From Spirochaetota bacterium (GTDB taxonomy: Bacteria; Spirochaetota; GWB1-36-13; JAKPDD01), in NCBI GenBank assembly GCA_029552945.1, contig JAKPDD010000048.1, positions 33,553 to 97,552 on the forward strand: a stretch of DNA of 64,000 nucleotides. Direction: 5' to 3'. The position numbers and the translations under genes were made by a program. This document shows, in pieces, positions 28,691-38,663 of this stretch (positions within the stretch are counted from its first letter, which is position 1; the number at the start of each line of letters is the position of its first letter). The notes beneath the pieces are model-generated. The model saw only the letters and a list, made by a program, of their open reading frames with translations, was not told the DNA's origin and did no database searches.

Positions 28691-29421
28691 AAAAGCTCCT
28701 TCCTTATTTTTTCCCAGGATTGATTTGAATCAATCAAAAATATCTTATTTATACCTACTTTTTTATAAGCCATTATATCAGATTCTCTATCACCAATACC
28801 AGCAATTATTTCAAGACCAGTCTCTTTAACAAGGTCCCTAATTTTTTTTACTTTATATGAATAACTCTTAAATGGATCGTATTTCATTGACCAAAGAAAA
28901 ACAGGGGCAATTGGAAAGTCATTACTAATTATCCACTCTTTTGTTGTGTTTGTAAACATATCATGCCTATGAGTAAGATAAAGTATATAATACTTTTCCG
29001 AAATCTCCTTTAATACATTCCTTGCACCATTTATAGGAGTAAGTCCTAATCCAAAAATAAAAAGCATGTATGAAAAATTAACAATTGTATTATCAATATC
29101 GCAAACTACAAGTTGATTTTTTTTCTCAGGTGAAATAATCAAAACATTCAAAATACCTGGTTCTGTGTCATATTTTTTAAGCTTTACTTTAAGTGAGTAT
29201 AAACCTGGTTTTTCAAAATTATAAGTGGTATAAAACCTTCCATTTACATCTGTTCTTACTTCAGAAATCTTAGTATTATTATGGTATATCTCCAATTCCT
29301 CATTTTTTATTGAAAAATTAAACCATAAAAACCTTGAGACCCATCCCTCAAGAATAACTTCAGTATTTTTAGATATTTTATCAACACAGTTTATTATCAC
29401 TCTATTTTCCCCTTTTTTCAA
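28687..29421 (-). CDS. Ig-like domain plus HAD (LNS2-like) phosphatase
   Basis: A 244-residue protein. Residues about 20-98 form a beta-rich domain (TKISEVRTDVNGRFYTTYNFEKPGLYSLKV) like a bacterial Ig or prealbumin fold. Residues about 103-244 are HAD: VVCDIDNTIV (D108, D110), LYLTHRHDMFTNTTKEWI and GIGDRESDIMAYKKVG. The YLT-R---TxxW pattern resembles the LNS2/lipin class of phosphatidate phosphatases (inference). No signal peptide is present. It overlaps mnmG by 20 nt and prs by 4 nt. Confidence 0.72.
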   Translation of the reverse strand: MKKGENRVIINCVDKISKNTEVILEGWVSRFLWFNFSIKNEELEIYHNNTKISEVRTDVNGRFYTTYNFEKPGLYSLKVKLKKYDTEPGILNVLIISPEKKNQLVVCDIDNTIVNFSYMLFIFGLGLTPINGARNVLKEISEKYYILYLTHRHDMFTNTTKEWIISNDFPIAPVFLWSMKYDPFKSYSYKVKKIRDLVKETGLEIIAGIGDRESDIMAYKKVGINKIFLIDSNQSWEKIRKELL

Positions 29422-31252
29422 GATAAATAATAAGGTGCCATATATCAGCAGGTTTTATCCCCTGTATTCTACTTGCCTGACCTAAACTTAAAGGTCTTAT
29501 TTTATCAAGTTTTTCTGCCGCCTCTTTTTTCAAGTTAGGAACTTTTTTATAATCAATATCACCAGGTATTATTCTATTTTCAAATTTTTTAAACTTTTCA
29601 ATCTGCTGATTCTGGTTGTTTATATAACCCTCATACTTACAATCAACATAAACTCTAAATAAGGTATCATAATCAATGTCCTTAAAAATATCAAGCTTTT
29701 TTGCATCTTCAGGTTTAAGTCCTTTTGTAAAAGCTTTAGAAAGTGTATCACCTGGTTTTATTTTATCATTTTCTTTTAAAAAATCAAATTTTTCAATATC
29801 TTTTTTAAATAGTTTATAAGTTTTAGCCTCCTCTATTTTATCCCTCTTTTTTTTCATTCTGTCTAAAAAATTTCTATAATCTGCCTCACTAATAGAGCCA
29901 ACTTCAAAAGCAATAGGCATAAGTCTTTCATCAGCATTATCATACCTAAGGTTAAGTCTATATTCAGCACTGGATGTAAACAATCTATAGGGTTCTGAAA
30001 GCGGTTTATTTATAATATCGTCTATCATTATACCTATATATGAATCACTTCTATGTAGTATCAGTGGTTTTTTACCTTTTATTTTAAGAGCAGCATTTAT
30101 TCCTGCAACAAGCCCCTGGGCTGCTGCCTCCTCATAACCACTGGTACCATTTATCTGCCCAGCAAAAAAAAGATTTTTAACTACTTTACTCTCAAGTGTT
30201 GGATAAAGTTGCTGGGGATCAGCAAAGTCATACTCTATAGCATAACCTATTTTAAGTATTTGAGCATTTTCAAGACCAGGTATAGTTCTAATAAATTCTT
30301 TTTGAACACTTTCAGGTAAAGAGGATGACATACCATTAACATAGACAGAATTGTGATAAAGAGTTTCTGGCTCAAGAAAAAGTTGATGCCTTTTTTTATC
30401 AGAAAATTTAACAACCTTATCCTCAAGCGATGGGCAATAGCGAGGCCCTATACCTTCAATCTCTTTTGTTCCATAAAGTGGAGAAAGGTGAAGATTTTTC
30501 ATTATTATCTCATGAGTTCTTTCATTAGTATATGTAATGTAGCAGTTAACTTTTGATTGAGGAATAAAGTCACTTGAATATGAAAAAGCAAAGAAATTTT
30601 CCTGATTTTCCTGTTTTTCAACTTTTGAATAATCAATAGTTCTACCATTAATTCTAGCAGGAGTGCCTGTCTTCATTCGTCCAAGTTTAATTCCTGCAGC
30701 TCTTAGCGAATCAGAAAGATTATAAGAAGCTTTATCACCAAATCTACCTGCTTTTTCTTTATAATCACCTATATGTATAAGCCCACGAAGAAAAGTTCCT
30801 GTTGTAAGAATAACAATATCAGAATAATATTTCATATTTCTTTCAGTTACAATACCTTTACAAACTCCAGTTTCTACTATTATCTCAGCTGCTGTGTCCT
30901 GAATTATAGTAAGGTTAGGTTCATTTTCCATTACTTTTCTCATAAAAAGAGAGTATAATACTTTATCAGCCTGGGCTCTTGGAGACCATACAGCAGGACC
31001 TTTTGATAAATTAAGCATTCTAAACTGAATCCCAGTATAGTCTATAGTTTTTGCCATCTGCCCACCAAGTGCATCTATTTCACGTACAACAATTCCTTTA
31101 GCAACCCCACCTATAGATGGATTACACGACATCTCAGCTATATGGTCAACATTTATAGTTATGCAAAGAGTTTTAAGTCCCATTCTACTTGTTATAAGAC
31201 TTGCTTCAATACCAGCATGACCTGCACCAACAACTATAATATCATACTTCAA
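29402..31252 (-). CDS. mnmG: tRNA uridine 5-carboxymethylaminomethyl synthesis enzyme MnmG (GidA)
   Basis: A 616-residue FAD protein. The N-terminal dinucleotide loop VVGAGHAGIEASLI is followed by NPSIGGVAKG, the tetrahydrofolate/FAD segments and the GYEEAAAQGLVAGINAA signature; the C-terminal helical domain ends with ASRIQGIKPADI. With MnmE it modifies U34 of several tRNAs. Length is normal. It is the first gene of mnmG-HAD-prs-nitrilase. Confidence 0.96.
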   Translation of the reverse strand: MKYDIIVVGAGHAGIEASLITSRMGLKTLCITINVDHIAEMSCNPSIGGVAKGIVVREIDALGGQMAKTIDYTGIQFRMLNLSKGPAVWSPRAQADKVLYSLFMRKVMENEPNLTIIQDTAAEIIVETGVCKGIVTERNMKYYSDIVILTTGTFLRGLIHIGDYKEKAGRFGDKASYNLSDSLRAAGIKLGRMKTGTPARINGRTIDYSKVEKQENQENFFAFSYSSDFIPQSKVNCYITYTNERTHEIIMKNLHLSPLYGTKEIEGIGPRYCPSLEDKVVKFSDKKRHQLFLEPETLYHNSVYVNGMSSSLPESVQKEFIRTIPGLENAQILKIGYAIEYDFADPQQLYPTLESKVVKNLFFAGQINGTSGYEEAAAQGLVAGINAALKIKGKKPLILHRSDSYIGIMIDDIINKPLSEPYRLFTSSAEYRLNLRYDNADERLMPIAFEVGSISEADYRNFLDRMKKKRDKIEEAKTYKLFKKDIEKFDFLKENDKIKPGDTLSKAFTKGLKPEDAKKLDIFKDIDYDTLFRVYVDCKYEGYINNQNQQIEKFKKFENRIIPGDIDYKKVPNLKKEAAEKLDKIRPLSLGQASRIQGIKPADIWHLIIYLEKRGK

Positions 31253-31419
31253 TATGTTTTACTCCATTTTTCAAATCAAAATTTTAAGAATAAAATTTAC
31301 AAAATATTATTATATTTTTAAAGATAATTAGTAAAACTATTATTTTTTAATTAATAATTTTATTTTAATCTAAAAATTATTTAAATTTGATAAAATACAA
31401 AAAATCCAGGAGTTATAAA

Positions 31420-31629
31420 ATGATGAACATACCAGGTGATATTCAAAAAATGATAGAAAAGTACATGCAAATGTTTCAGAACCCAGAAAAAGCATTAGAA
31501 TTTTTTCAGGAGTTCTATAAGAGTTATGTAGATCCTGCTATGTGGCAAGACTTTATGAAAAAGTATCTTGATATGTTCCAGGGTTGTTTTAATATCTTCG
31601 GTTCAACATCAGATAATAAAAAAAAGTAA
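31420..31629 (+). CDS. Small Met/aromatic-rich protein of unknown function
   Basis: A 69-residue product from the ATG at 31420, with CCAGGAG 6 nt upstream; the track start at 31387 adds 11 residues without a ribosome site. The peptide (MMNIPGDIQKMIEKYMQMFQNP) is helical and amphipathic, rich in Met, Phe and Tyr, and ends in a polar tail. I do not recognise the family. It stands alone between divergent mnmG and convergent nth and is followed by a hairpin. Confidence 0.6.
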   Translation: MMNIPGDIQKMIEKYMQMFQNPEKALEFFQEFYKSYVDPAMWQDFMKKYLDMFQGCFNIFGSTSDNKKK

Positions 31630-31639
31630 TATAGAAGAT

Positions 31640-31662
31640 AAAGCAGGCACAAAACCTGCTTT
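31640..31662. terminator. Bidirectional hairpin terminator between the small ORF and nth
   Basis: AAAGCAGG, a 7-nt loop, then CCTGCTTT form a perfect 8-bp stem between two convergent genes, 10 nt after the plus-strand stop and overlapping the nth stop. The T-tract is short on both sides, so strength is moderate. Confidence 0.65.
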
Positions 31663-32315
31663 CAAAAAACTATTCTCTTGCTATTATATTCACATATACT
31701 TACTATAGGGCATTTAAAACATTTAGGTATGGGACCACATAAAGTCTGACCAAAACCAACAAGTAATTTGTTAATTTTTTTCCAGAACTCTTTTGGAACA
31801 ATATCCATTAACATTTTTTCAGTTTCATAAGTTTTTTTTGTTTTAACAACACCTAATCTATTAGAAATCCTGTGAACATGAGTATCAACACATATATAAT
31901 CCTTATTAAAGGCCTCGATCATAACAAGTGTTGCTGTTTTTCTTCCAATACCATCTATTTTTAACAATTCATCAATACAATCAGGTACAATGGAATTATA
32001 TCTCTCAATTAAAATAATACATATACCTATTATAACTTTAGCCTTATTTTTATAAAAACCAACAGGTTTTATAATATCTTCAATTCTTTCAATACCAAGT
32101 GATAAAATATTTTCAGGAGTTTTAGCAAGACTAAAAAGTTTTTTTGAGACATCCATAGTAACCTGGTCCCTTGTCCTAAGACTTAATACTGTTGATATTA
32201 AAATCCTGAATGGGTCTTTACCTCTTACTTTATCAAGTTCAAAAATCGGTGGACTCAAATCATTTATAATATTTTCTATAATTCCAAGTGCTCTTAAAAA
32301 AACTTCAACTTTCAT
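31662..32315 (-). CDS. nth: Endonuclease III (DNA N-glycosylase/AP lyase)
   Basis: A 217-residue base-excision repair enzyme. The helix-hairpin-helix LLKIDGIGRKTATLVM carries the catalytic lysine, and the catalytic aspartate is in CVDTHVHRIS. The C-terminal iron-sulfur loop is C-X5-C-X2-C-X5-C (CGPIPKCFKCPIVSIC), one residue shorter in the first gap than the E. coli pattern. It acts on oxidised pyrimidines. It lies downstream of hisS on the same strand but after the hisS terminator. Confidence 0.92.
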   Translation of the reverse strand: MKVEVFLRALGIIENIINDLSPPIFELDKVRGKDPFRILISTVLSLRTRDQVTMDVSKKLFSLAKTPENILSLGIERIEDIIKPVGFYKNKAKVIIGICIILIERYNSIVPDCIDELLKIDGIGRKTATLVMIEAFNKDYICVDTHVHRISNRLGVVKTKKTYETEKMLMDIVPKEFWKKINKLLVGFGQTLCGPIPKCFKCPIVSICEYNSKRIVF

Positions 32316-32398
32316 TTTTATATTAAAGATTTAGTAGTATGATTTTCGATAATATATGCAAAATTACGAAACCTCCCCTTGAAACAAATACTATAAAT

Positions 32399-32430
32399 AA
32401 AACAGAGGACTATAAAAAGCCCTCTGTTTT
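32399..32430 (-). terminator. Rho-independent terminator of hisS
   Basis: A perfect 10-bp inverted repeat AAAACAGAGG ... CCTCTGTTTT with a 12-nt loop begins at the hisS stop codon. On the minus strand it ends in TTTTATTTAT. Well placed to end hisS transcription before nth. Confidence 0.8.
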
Positions 32431-33679
32431 AAATTCTCATAATATAACTTAAAAACTCATCAATTAAGTATGTAAACTGTCTTCCATTACTCATGTCTTT
32501 AAGAGTTATAGTATTGTTTTTACTCTCATCTTCACCAAATATTAATACAAACCTTGCCCCTAATTTATCTGCATCTTTAAGTTGCTTTGATATTCTATCA
32601 GGTCCTGAGGTAATAATACTCATACCTGCTTTTCTTATATTTTTCATTATTTCAAAAGGTTTTTCCGGGTTAACACCTTCCTGAATTACAAGATAATAAT
32701 CAAGGCTATAATCTTTAATGTTTTTGGTAAGTTCCAACTCTTCTAATAAAATCAAGAGTCTCTCAAAGCCTATAGCAGAACCAACAGCAAACTTATTTAT
32801 TTTTGGATCAAACTGAGAAAACAGACCATCATATCTACCGCCACCTGCTATAGCAGATTGTGCCCCAAGACTTGAATGATGTATCTCAAATACAGTATTG
32901 TTATAATAATCAAGCCCCCTTACTATCATTGGGTCTATTTTATAATTTACTTTATTTATTTCAAGTAATGAAATAACATTATTAAAATTAGTTTTACAGT
33001 TATTACAAAGAGAATCTATGATAGTAGGAACAGAAGATATTATTTTTCTACACTTTTCCTCTTTACAATCTAAAACTCTTAATACATTTGTTTCAAATCT
33101 TTTATTACATGTATCACACATATGAACAAGATGAGGAGAAAGATACTCTTTTAATTTTAAGAGATAGGACTTCCTACACTCAGGACACCCAACAGAATTA
33201 ATTCTAAGCTCATAGTCTCTAATACCAAGTTTATCAAGTAACATAATATTGAACATAATAACATCAATATCTGCATATACACTTTCATCACCTACAATTT
33301 CAACCCCGATCTGATGAAACTCCCTTAATCTTCCCTTCTGAGGTTTTTCTGCTCTAAACATTGCACCTTTGTAAAATAATCTATTAATCTTATTTCTATA
33401 AAGCCCAGATTCTATTAAAGCCCTGACAACACCTGCTGTCCCCTCAGGTCTTAAACATAAAGTACGACCAGCCCTATCATCAAACTCAAACATCTCTTTT
33501 GAAACAACATCTGTATCAGAACCAATAGCTCTTTTAAAAAGAGATGAATATTCAAGTATAGGAGTTCTTATCTCTTTTAAATAAAAAGACTTAGCAACCT
33601 CATCTACAACAGATTCAACATACTTTATTATATAAGAATTATTCGGTAAAACATCCTTTGTTCCTTTTACAGAGTTCAT
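32429..33679 (-). CDS. hisS: Histidyl-tRNA synthetase
   Basis: A 416-residue class II synthetase. Motif 1 region (GTKDVLPNNSYI...), motif 2 (FRAEKPQKGRLREFHQIGVE), the histidine signature LVRGLDYYNNTVFEI-like segment (IVRGLDYYNNT) and GGGRYDGL are visible, with a C-terminal anticodon-binding domain from about residue 325. Length is normal. It ends at a strong terminator. The window also carries tRNA-His at 39053. Confidence 0.96.
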   Translation of the reverse strand: MNSVKGTKDVLPNNSYIIKYVESVVDEVAKSFYLKEIRTPILEYSSLFKRAIGSDTDVVSKEMFEFDDRAGRTLCLRPEGTAGVVRALIESGLYRNKINRLFYKGAMFRAEKPQKGRLREFHQIGVEIVGDESVYADIDVIMFNIMLLDKLGIRDYELRINSVGCPECRKSYLLKLKEYLSPHLVHMCDTCNKRFETNVLRVLDCKEEKCRKIISSVPTIIDSLCNNCKTNFNNVISLLEINKVNYKIDPMIVRGLDYYNNTVFEIHHSSLGAQSAIAGGGRYDGLFSQFDPKINKFAVGSAIGFERLLILLEELELTKNIKDYSLDYYLVIQEGVNPEKPFEIMKNIRKAGMSIITSGPDRISKQLKDADKLGARFVLIFGEDESKNNTITLKDMSNGRQFTYLIDEFLSYIMRI

Positions 33680-33853
33680 AATAAACCTCTAAAAATTAAT
33701 ATAAAATTAAATTTAATTTATTAAACAAAAGTTAATAATATTTTTCAAGGAATGAATATAAGAATTTAATAAAATACTATTTGGTCATATAGTAATTTTT
33801 TATTATATTTAATATTATCCAAAATAATGTAAGAAACTTTATAAGGAGGAAAA

Positions 33854-35737
33854 ATGAAAAAAATATTTCTTATCTCTCTTATTATGTTAAACCTAACAAA
33901 TATATTTTGTTATGACTATAATATTGATGTAACAACAAGGAGTATAGAGACAGGTTCATACAGAAAGAAAGTAATAAAAGAAGAGGAAATAAAAAACTTC
34001 AAGGATCTCTCAGAATTAATAAATAAAGTATCTATCAATTTCAGTAAAACACAACCCGGGGCATTAGGGAGTGTATGGATAAATGGAGTTAAAACAACAG
34101 ATTCAGACATATACTCAAGTTCTGGTGTATTGATACTTATAAATGGTCACCCGGTAAACTCCTTAATAGATAATATACCTTCTGAAGGTATAGAAAAAAT
34201 AGAAATAATAGAAGGCCCATTCTCATCTTCTTATGGGTCTGGTGCCATAGGTGGGATTATAAATATAATCACAAAGAAAAAAGATGATAATAAAATCGGT
34301 ATAGATATATCATACGGTTCTTTTGATTATTTAAAAGCTGGTTTTTTTGCTGGCTTTAACAAAGAGTTATCTATTATGACAGCAGGAAGTCATGAAGAAA
34401 GAAAAGACTATAATACTCCAGAGGGAAGGTATATAAATACTGATTATAAAAAAAATAATGGATACTTTGGGTTCTTAACACCAATAGGTAACAGTATATT
34501 AGAGGGAAGTTTTATCTATTTTAAAGGAGATAATATAGGAACACCTTTTAAAATATCTATGAACGACCCTGACGACTATGTTAACATATTAAACATTGTT
34601 TCTGACATAAAACTGACAACAAATATAAATGATAATATATTAACAAATCAGATATACTTTACATATAATAAAAGATCAAACTATGGCATAGACACATTAT
34701 GGCCATACGAGTCACATACCAAAATAAAAACACTGGGTTATCAACCTGGTTTATACATATTCACAGACATTTTTAATATATCCTGTGGAATAGATATATC
34801 ATATTCAACCATATCTAAAAAAAATGAAAATGGTAATTACAACCAGCCAGATGTATCAAATATAAACTTTGGTTCATTTGTAGAAATAAATAAAAAAATA
34901 ACAGAAAGTCTTAAAATTTTATTAGGTGGAAGGTATGATCTTTATTCAATGAAAATAGAAGAGAGTAAAGGGATAACATTCATAGGTTCTATAAAAGATA
35001 AAAAATTTGATTATTTTAGTGTAAGGGGTGGTTTAAATTATGAGTTTTATGAAAAAACTCTAATAAAAATCAATGGTGGTACTGGCTTCAGAGCACCATC
35101 AATATTAGAAAGATATGGAACCTATACAGGACCATGGGGAAACTACGAGGGTAATCCCGAGTTAAAACCAGAGACATCATTAGGAATAAGTTCAACTATT
35201 GGTTATTATTCTAAAAACATTATGTATATAACACTCGACTATATAGAAATAAAAGACAGGATATCTACATATTATAATAGTTCTACATTTACTACTTCAT
35301 ATTACAACCAGAAAAAAGCATACATAAGCAATATAAAAGCAGGTATTGAATACAATTTTGCAATAACAGATTCATTAGACATAAAAATAGAAACAGAAGG
35401 TGTATACAATATAAAAGGAGAAGATGAAAACAATAACCATATATTATACTTACCTGAGTATAAAATAATAGCAAATCTATATTTAATTTCAACCTATTTT
35501 ACTTTTAACATAATTAATAATTATACTGGAAAAGTATATGATACAGGAGATAAAAACATAGGGGAATATAATGTATTAGACTTATCACTTACAATACCTT
35601 TTAATATAAGTGGCAAAGATATAAAAATAAAAAGTAAAGTAAACAATGTTACAAACAAATATTACCAGTTTGTTGATGGGTTCCCTATGCCAGGAAGGAA
35701 TTACGAGATAGGAATTGAATATAGTATGAAAATATAA
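33854..35737 (+). CDS. TonB-dependent outer-membrane receptor
   Basis: A 627-residue protein with a signal peptide (MKKIFLISLIMLNLTNIFCYDY), a plug domain (about 35-150: VLILINGHPVNSL, IEKIEIIEGPFSSSYGSGAIGGIINIITKK) and a beta-barrel with TGFRAPSILERYG and NPELKPETS. The substrate is unknown: siderophore, cobalamin or another ligand. The C-terminus ends YSMKI, not the usual aromatic residue. No B12 riboswitch or Fur box is clear upstream. AAGGAGG precedes the ATG and a hairpin terminator follows. Confidence 0.92.
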   Translation: MKKIFLISLIMLNLTNIFCYDYNIDVTTRSIETGSYRKKVIKEEEIKNFKDLSELINKVSINFSKTQPGALGSVWINGVKTTDSDIYSSSGVLILINGHPVNSLIDNIPSEGIEKIEIIEGPFSSSYGSGAIGGIINIITKKKDDNKIGIDISYGSFDYLKAGFFAGFNKELSIMTAGSHEERKDYNTPEGRYINTDYKKNNGYFGFLTPIGNSILEGSFIYFKGDNIGTPFKISMNDPDDYVNILNIVSDIKLTTNINDNILTNQIYFTYNKRSNYGIDTLWPYESHTKIKTLGYQPGLYIFTDIFNISCGIDISYSTISKKNENGNYNQPDVSNINFGSFVEINKKITESLKILLGGRYDLYSMKIEESKGITFIGSIKDKKFDYFSVRGGLNYEFYEKTLIKINGGTGFRAPSILERYGTYTGPWGNYEGNPELKPETSLGISSTIGYYSKNIMYITLDYIEIKDRISTYYNSSTFTTSYYNQKKAYISNIKAGIEYNFAITDSLDIKIETEGVYNIKGEDENNNHILYLPEYKIIANLYLISTYFTFNIINNYTGKVYDTGDKNIGEYNVLDLSLTIPFNISGKDIKIKSKVNNVTNKYYQFVDGFPMPGRNYEIGIEYSMKI

Positions 35738-35746
35738 AAACTTAAG

Positions 35747-35773
35747 AAGAGAGGATATTCAATATCCTCTCTT
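35747..35773 (+). terminator. Terminator after the TonB receptor gene
   Basis: AAGAGAGGATATT C AATATCCTCTCTT is a perfect 13-base inverted repeat beginning 9 nt after the stop, followed by AATATTTTAAT. It contains four GC pairs and is well placed, although the T-tract is imperfect. Confidence 0.75.
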
Positions 35774-35911
35774 AATATTTTAATAAGACTTAAACCCCTT
35801 TTGTCTTAATAAGATATCTTGTTTTAATCATTATCAGAATATTGATAAATTTTTATTTTAATTTTTTTTTAATAACTTTAATTACAATAACCAATAAAAA
35901 AGGATAAAAAG

Positions 35912-36976
35912 ATGATAAAAAAAATAATAACAATAATGATAATATTTTTTTCATCTATTTATTCACTTGATTATAATTATCTTAAAACAATGAATGAACA
36001 GGATATTGAAACATTAAAAATTGCTGGTATTGAGGTAAAAGAGAGTTTTAAAAACTTAAATATAAACTGGTACGATTCTGAAGTTAATCTATTTAATTAT
36101 GGTGTAAAATTACTTGAAGAAGAGCATGATATATATAACGCATCAAGGATATTCAGTTATCTTACTACAAACTATAAAGCTGAAATATATCTATTTTATC
36201 TTGGTAAATGCTACTATATGATGGCTGAACATTACTATGAAGGTTACAATGAAAAATATTATAGAATGGCTTATGATATATTTGAAAAACTATATGATAA
36301 AAATGATAAAAATATAGAATACCTTAGATGGTACTCATATTCATCTGCAAAATTAGGCAATTTCATAAGAGATAAAGAAAAAGGCAAGTTAAGTGGTTTA
36401 TCATACCTTAGAAAGTCAATAAGTATAAACTCTGATATTCTTGATGATTTTAACAAGAATGACGAAGATGCACTTATAACAGAGGCTGAGTATCAGGCTG
36501 AAACTGATGATGTTCCAATATTTGGTGGGTCATTAAAAAAAGCATACAAGATAATTGATAAAGTGCTCTCAATAAATCCGAACAGTTTAAGGGCAAATAT
36601 GGTAAAAGGTAAGTTTTTATATAAATATGCAAAAAACTATGGAGAATCAATAAAATATCTTAAAAAAGCTATAGAGATATATGATAATGGGCTTGTAGAA
36701 AAAAATATAGTAAATAAATATATAAGAATATTCCTTGATATGCATCTTGTAAGAGTATATAATTATATTGGGGATTCTGCAAATTCATTTTTGCACTTAA
36801 AGAGTCATTTATCTATGTTACCAAGAAGTATTTCAGGGCTTAATGCTCTTATAGACCATCTTGAAAAAGTTGAAAAAAATAAAAGTAAAGCATGTATAGT
36901 CGCAAAAAGACTTGCGTCACTCAATCCATATTGGAGTAAAAAAGATGAAACAATAAAAAGAGTATGTATAAACTAA
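35912..36976 (+). CDS. Secreted TPR/TatT-like protein
   Basis: A 354-residue protein with a signal peptide (MIKKIITIMIIFFSSIYSLD) and helical repeats throughout. Segments include FEKLYDKNDKNIEYLRWYSYSSAKLG, VPIFGGSLKKAYKIIDKVLSINP and GKFLYKYAKNYGESIKYLKKAIEIY. The P-FGGS-KA motif is shared with the protein at 26058 and recalls the TatT component family (family guess). It lies 1 nt before a membrane-free PAS kinase gene and may work with it. Confidence 0.65.
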   Translation: MIKKIITIMIIFFSSIYSLDYNYLKTMNEQDIETLKIAGIEVKESFKNLNINWYDSEVNLFNYGVKLLEEEHDIYNASRIFSYLTTNYKAEIYLFYLGKCYYMMAEHYYEGYNEKYYRMAYDIFEKLYDKNDKNIEYLRWYSYSSAKLGNFIRDKEKGKLSGLSYLRKSISINSDILDDFNKNDEDALITEAEYQAETDDVPIFGGSLKKAYKIIDKVLSINPNSLRANMVKGKFLYKYAKNYGESIKYLKKAIEIYDNGLVEKNIVNKYIRIFLDMHLVRVYNYIGDSANSFLHLKSHLSMLPRSISGLNALIDHLEKVEKNKSKACIVAKRLASLNPYWSKKDETIKRVCIN

Positions 36977-36977
36977 T

Positions 36978-38663
36978 ATGGAAAATATAGAATATTCAAT
37001 AATACCTATAATAATAGTCAACAAAGAAAAGATAATTGCTATCAATAGTATAGCAAAAGAATTATTTAACAACTTTGAAGAATATAATTATAGTCTTAAG
37101 AGTTTTGTAGAAAAAGAGTTTAATAAAAAAGTTTTTGTAAATATAAAAAAAGCAATCAAAGAAAATAAGGAAAAAGAAATAATAAACATAAATAACAATC
37201 TATTTTGTTTATTGGAAAAATATAATAATGATAATTACTATTTAAAACTATATGATATATCATACTTAAAATTACAGGAAGAAATAAACAATTTAACAAC
37301 TGACATAATTATAATAACAAGAACAAATGGAGAAATGATATATGGTAATAAATCATATTTTTTATTGTTACATGCCAATAAAGAAAGAAATAATATTACA
37401 AATACATTTGAAGTTAATATAAAAAAAATAATAGAAGATATTGAAAAAAATGGGATTACCAGTATAAATATAAAATTTGATGTTAATAACATCACAATAT
37501 ATATATCGTTTTTAATAAAAAAAATAACTATAAAAGATAAAGAATATCTTATTTTTTCAGGTAAAAATATAACAGAATTAATTGAATACCAAAAAGTGTT
37601 ATCTGAATATCTAAAAAATCAAACGATAATAATGGAAAGTTTTGAAATTTTAATAAAAAATAAAAGTATAGAAAAGATATTGGAAGAAATAGAAAAAAAA
37701 ATTATCAAAAATATGAATATAGAAGGTATAGAGTTTATAGAAAATGGAAAATCAATATACTCCTCTACAAAAACTAAGTACTACTATGATATAAACTTTT
37801 CACCATCATTAGACCCAGAAAAAAAAATAATATTCAGAATATACTTAAAAGACATAAAATTTCTATTACAAAACCTCCATATAAAAGAATCACTAATTTA
37901 CATATTTACAAATATTTTTAACACATATGAAAAAATAATTTTTATAAATAGACTTAAGGAAGAGAGGGATAAAGCATTAAAAGCTGATAAATTAAAATCA
38001 TGCTTCCTATCAAACTTGAGTCATGAAATAAGAACACCACTTAATGGTATAATAGGATTTTTGCAGCTTATTGAAAGTGATAATGTAAAACCAGAAATGC
38101 AGGAATATATAAATATAATAAAAGAAAGTTCAGAAAGACTTATAAGAAATATAGAAAACATACTATATTTATCAAAAATTGAAACAGGAGACGTAAAAGT
38201 TAGAAAACAGAATTTTGTAATAGATGAAGTAATAGATGAAGTAGTTAAAAAATATAAAAAATCAGTAGATGAAAAAAAAATATCACTTGAATTAATACTA
38301 AAAAATAAAAATAAAAAATTAAATAATGATAGAGAGAAGATAAAAAAAATAATAACTGAAATACTTGATAATTCAATAAAGTTTACAGAAAAAGGCAAAA
38401 TAACTCTAAGTCTAGAAGATGAAGATAATATAATCAGGATAATAGTAAAAGATACAGGAATAGGAATACCTAAAGAAGATATAAAAGATAGTATTTTTGA
38501 AAAGTTTTTCCAATCCGAAAACATAAAATCAAAAAAAAACTATGGTTTAGGGATAGGACTTCCAATAGTCAAAAAATTAATAAATATGTTACATGGCAAA
38601 ATAAAAATTGAAAGTTCGGAAAATAACACAAGTATTACTATAACAATACCAAGAGAATTATAA
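36978..38663 (+). CDS. PAS-domain histidine kinase
   Basis: A 561-residue cytoplasmic kinase. A PAS-like region (about 1-70), a second PAS (about 95-200: IIIITRTNGEMIYGNKS), a variable sensory region (200-330), then HisKA with FLSNLSHEIRTPLNGIIGF and HATPase with ITEILDNSIKFTEKG, KDTGIGIPKED and YGLGIGLPIVKKLI. No response regulator is adjacent. It follows the TatT-like gene by 1 nt. Predicted isoleucine/lysine-rich composition follows the genome bias. Confidence 0.87.
   Translation: MENIEYSIIPIIIVNKEKIIAINSIAKELFNNFEEYNYSLKSFVEKEFNKKVFVNIKKAIKENKEKEIININNNLFCLLEKYNNDNYYLKLYDISYLKLQEEINNLTTDIIIITRTNGEMIYGNKSYFLLLHANKERNNITNTFEVNIKKIIEDIEKNGITSINIKFDVNNITIYISFLIKKITIKDKEYLIFSGKNITELIEYQKVLSEYLKNQTIIMESFEILIKNKSIEKILEEIEKKIIKNMNIEGIEFIENGKSIYSSTKTKYYYDINFSPSLDPEKKIIFRIYLKDIKFLLQNLHIKESLIYIFTNIFNTYEKIIFINRLKEERDKALKADKLKSCFLSNLSHEIRTPLNGIIGFLQLIESDNVKPEMQEYINIIKESSERLIRNIENILYLSKIETGDVKVRKQNFVIDEVIDEVVKKYKKSVDEKKISLELILKNKNKKLNNDREKIKKIITEILDNSIKFTEKGKITLSLEDEDNIIRIIVKDTGIGIPKEDIKDSIFEKFFQSENIKSKKNYGLGIGLPIVKKLINMLHGKIKIESSENNTSITITIPREL

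Noticed and set aside
33680-33853. Cobalamin riboswitch or Fur box before the TonB receptor gene
   Set aside because: The region is low-complexity AT and lacks any recognisable B12-box or Fur-like palindrome.
38021-38524. A 167-residue antisense ORF opposite the PAS kinase
   Set aside because: It is a Ser/Ile/Phe-rich shadow of the kinase coding frame, with no ribosome site or domain. The same holds for track entries such as 16497-16862, 20164-20508 and 49250-49564.
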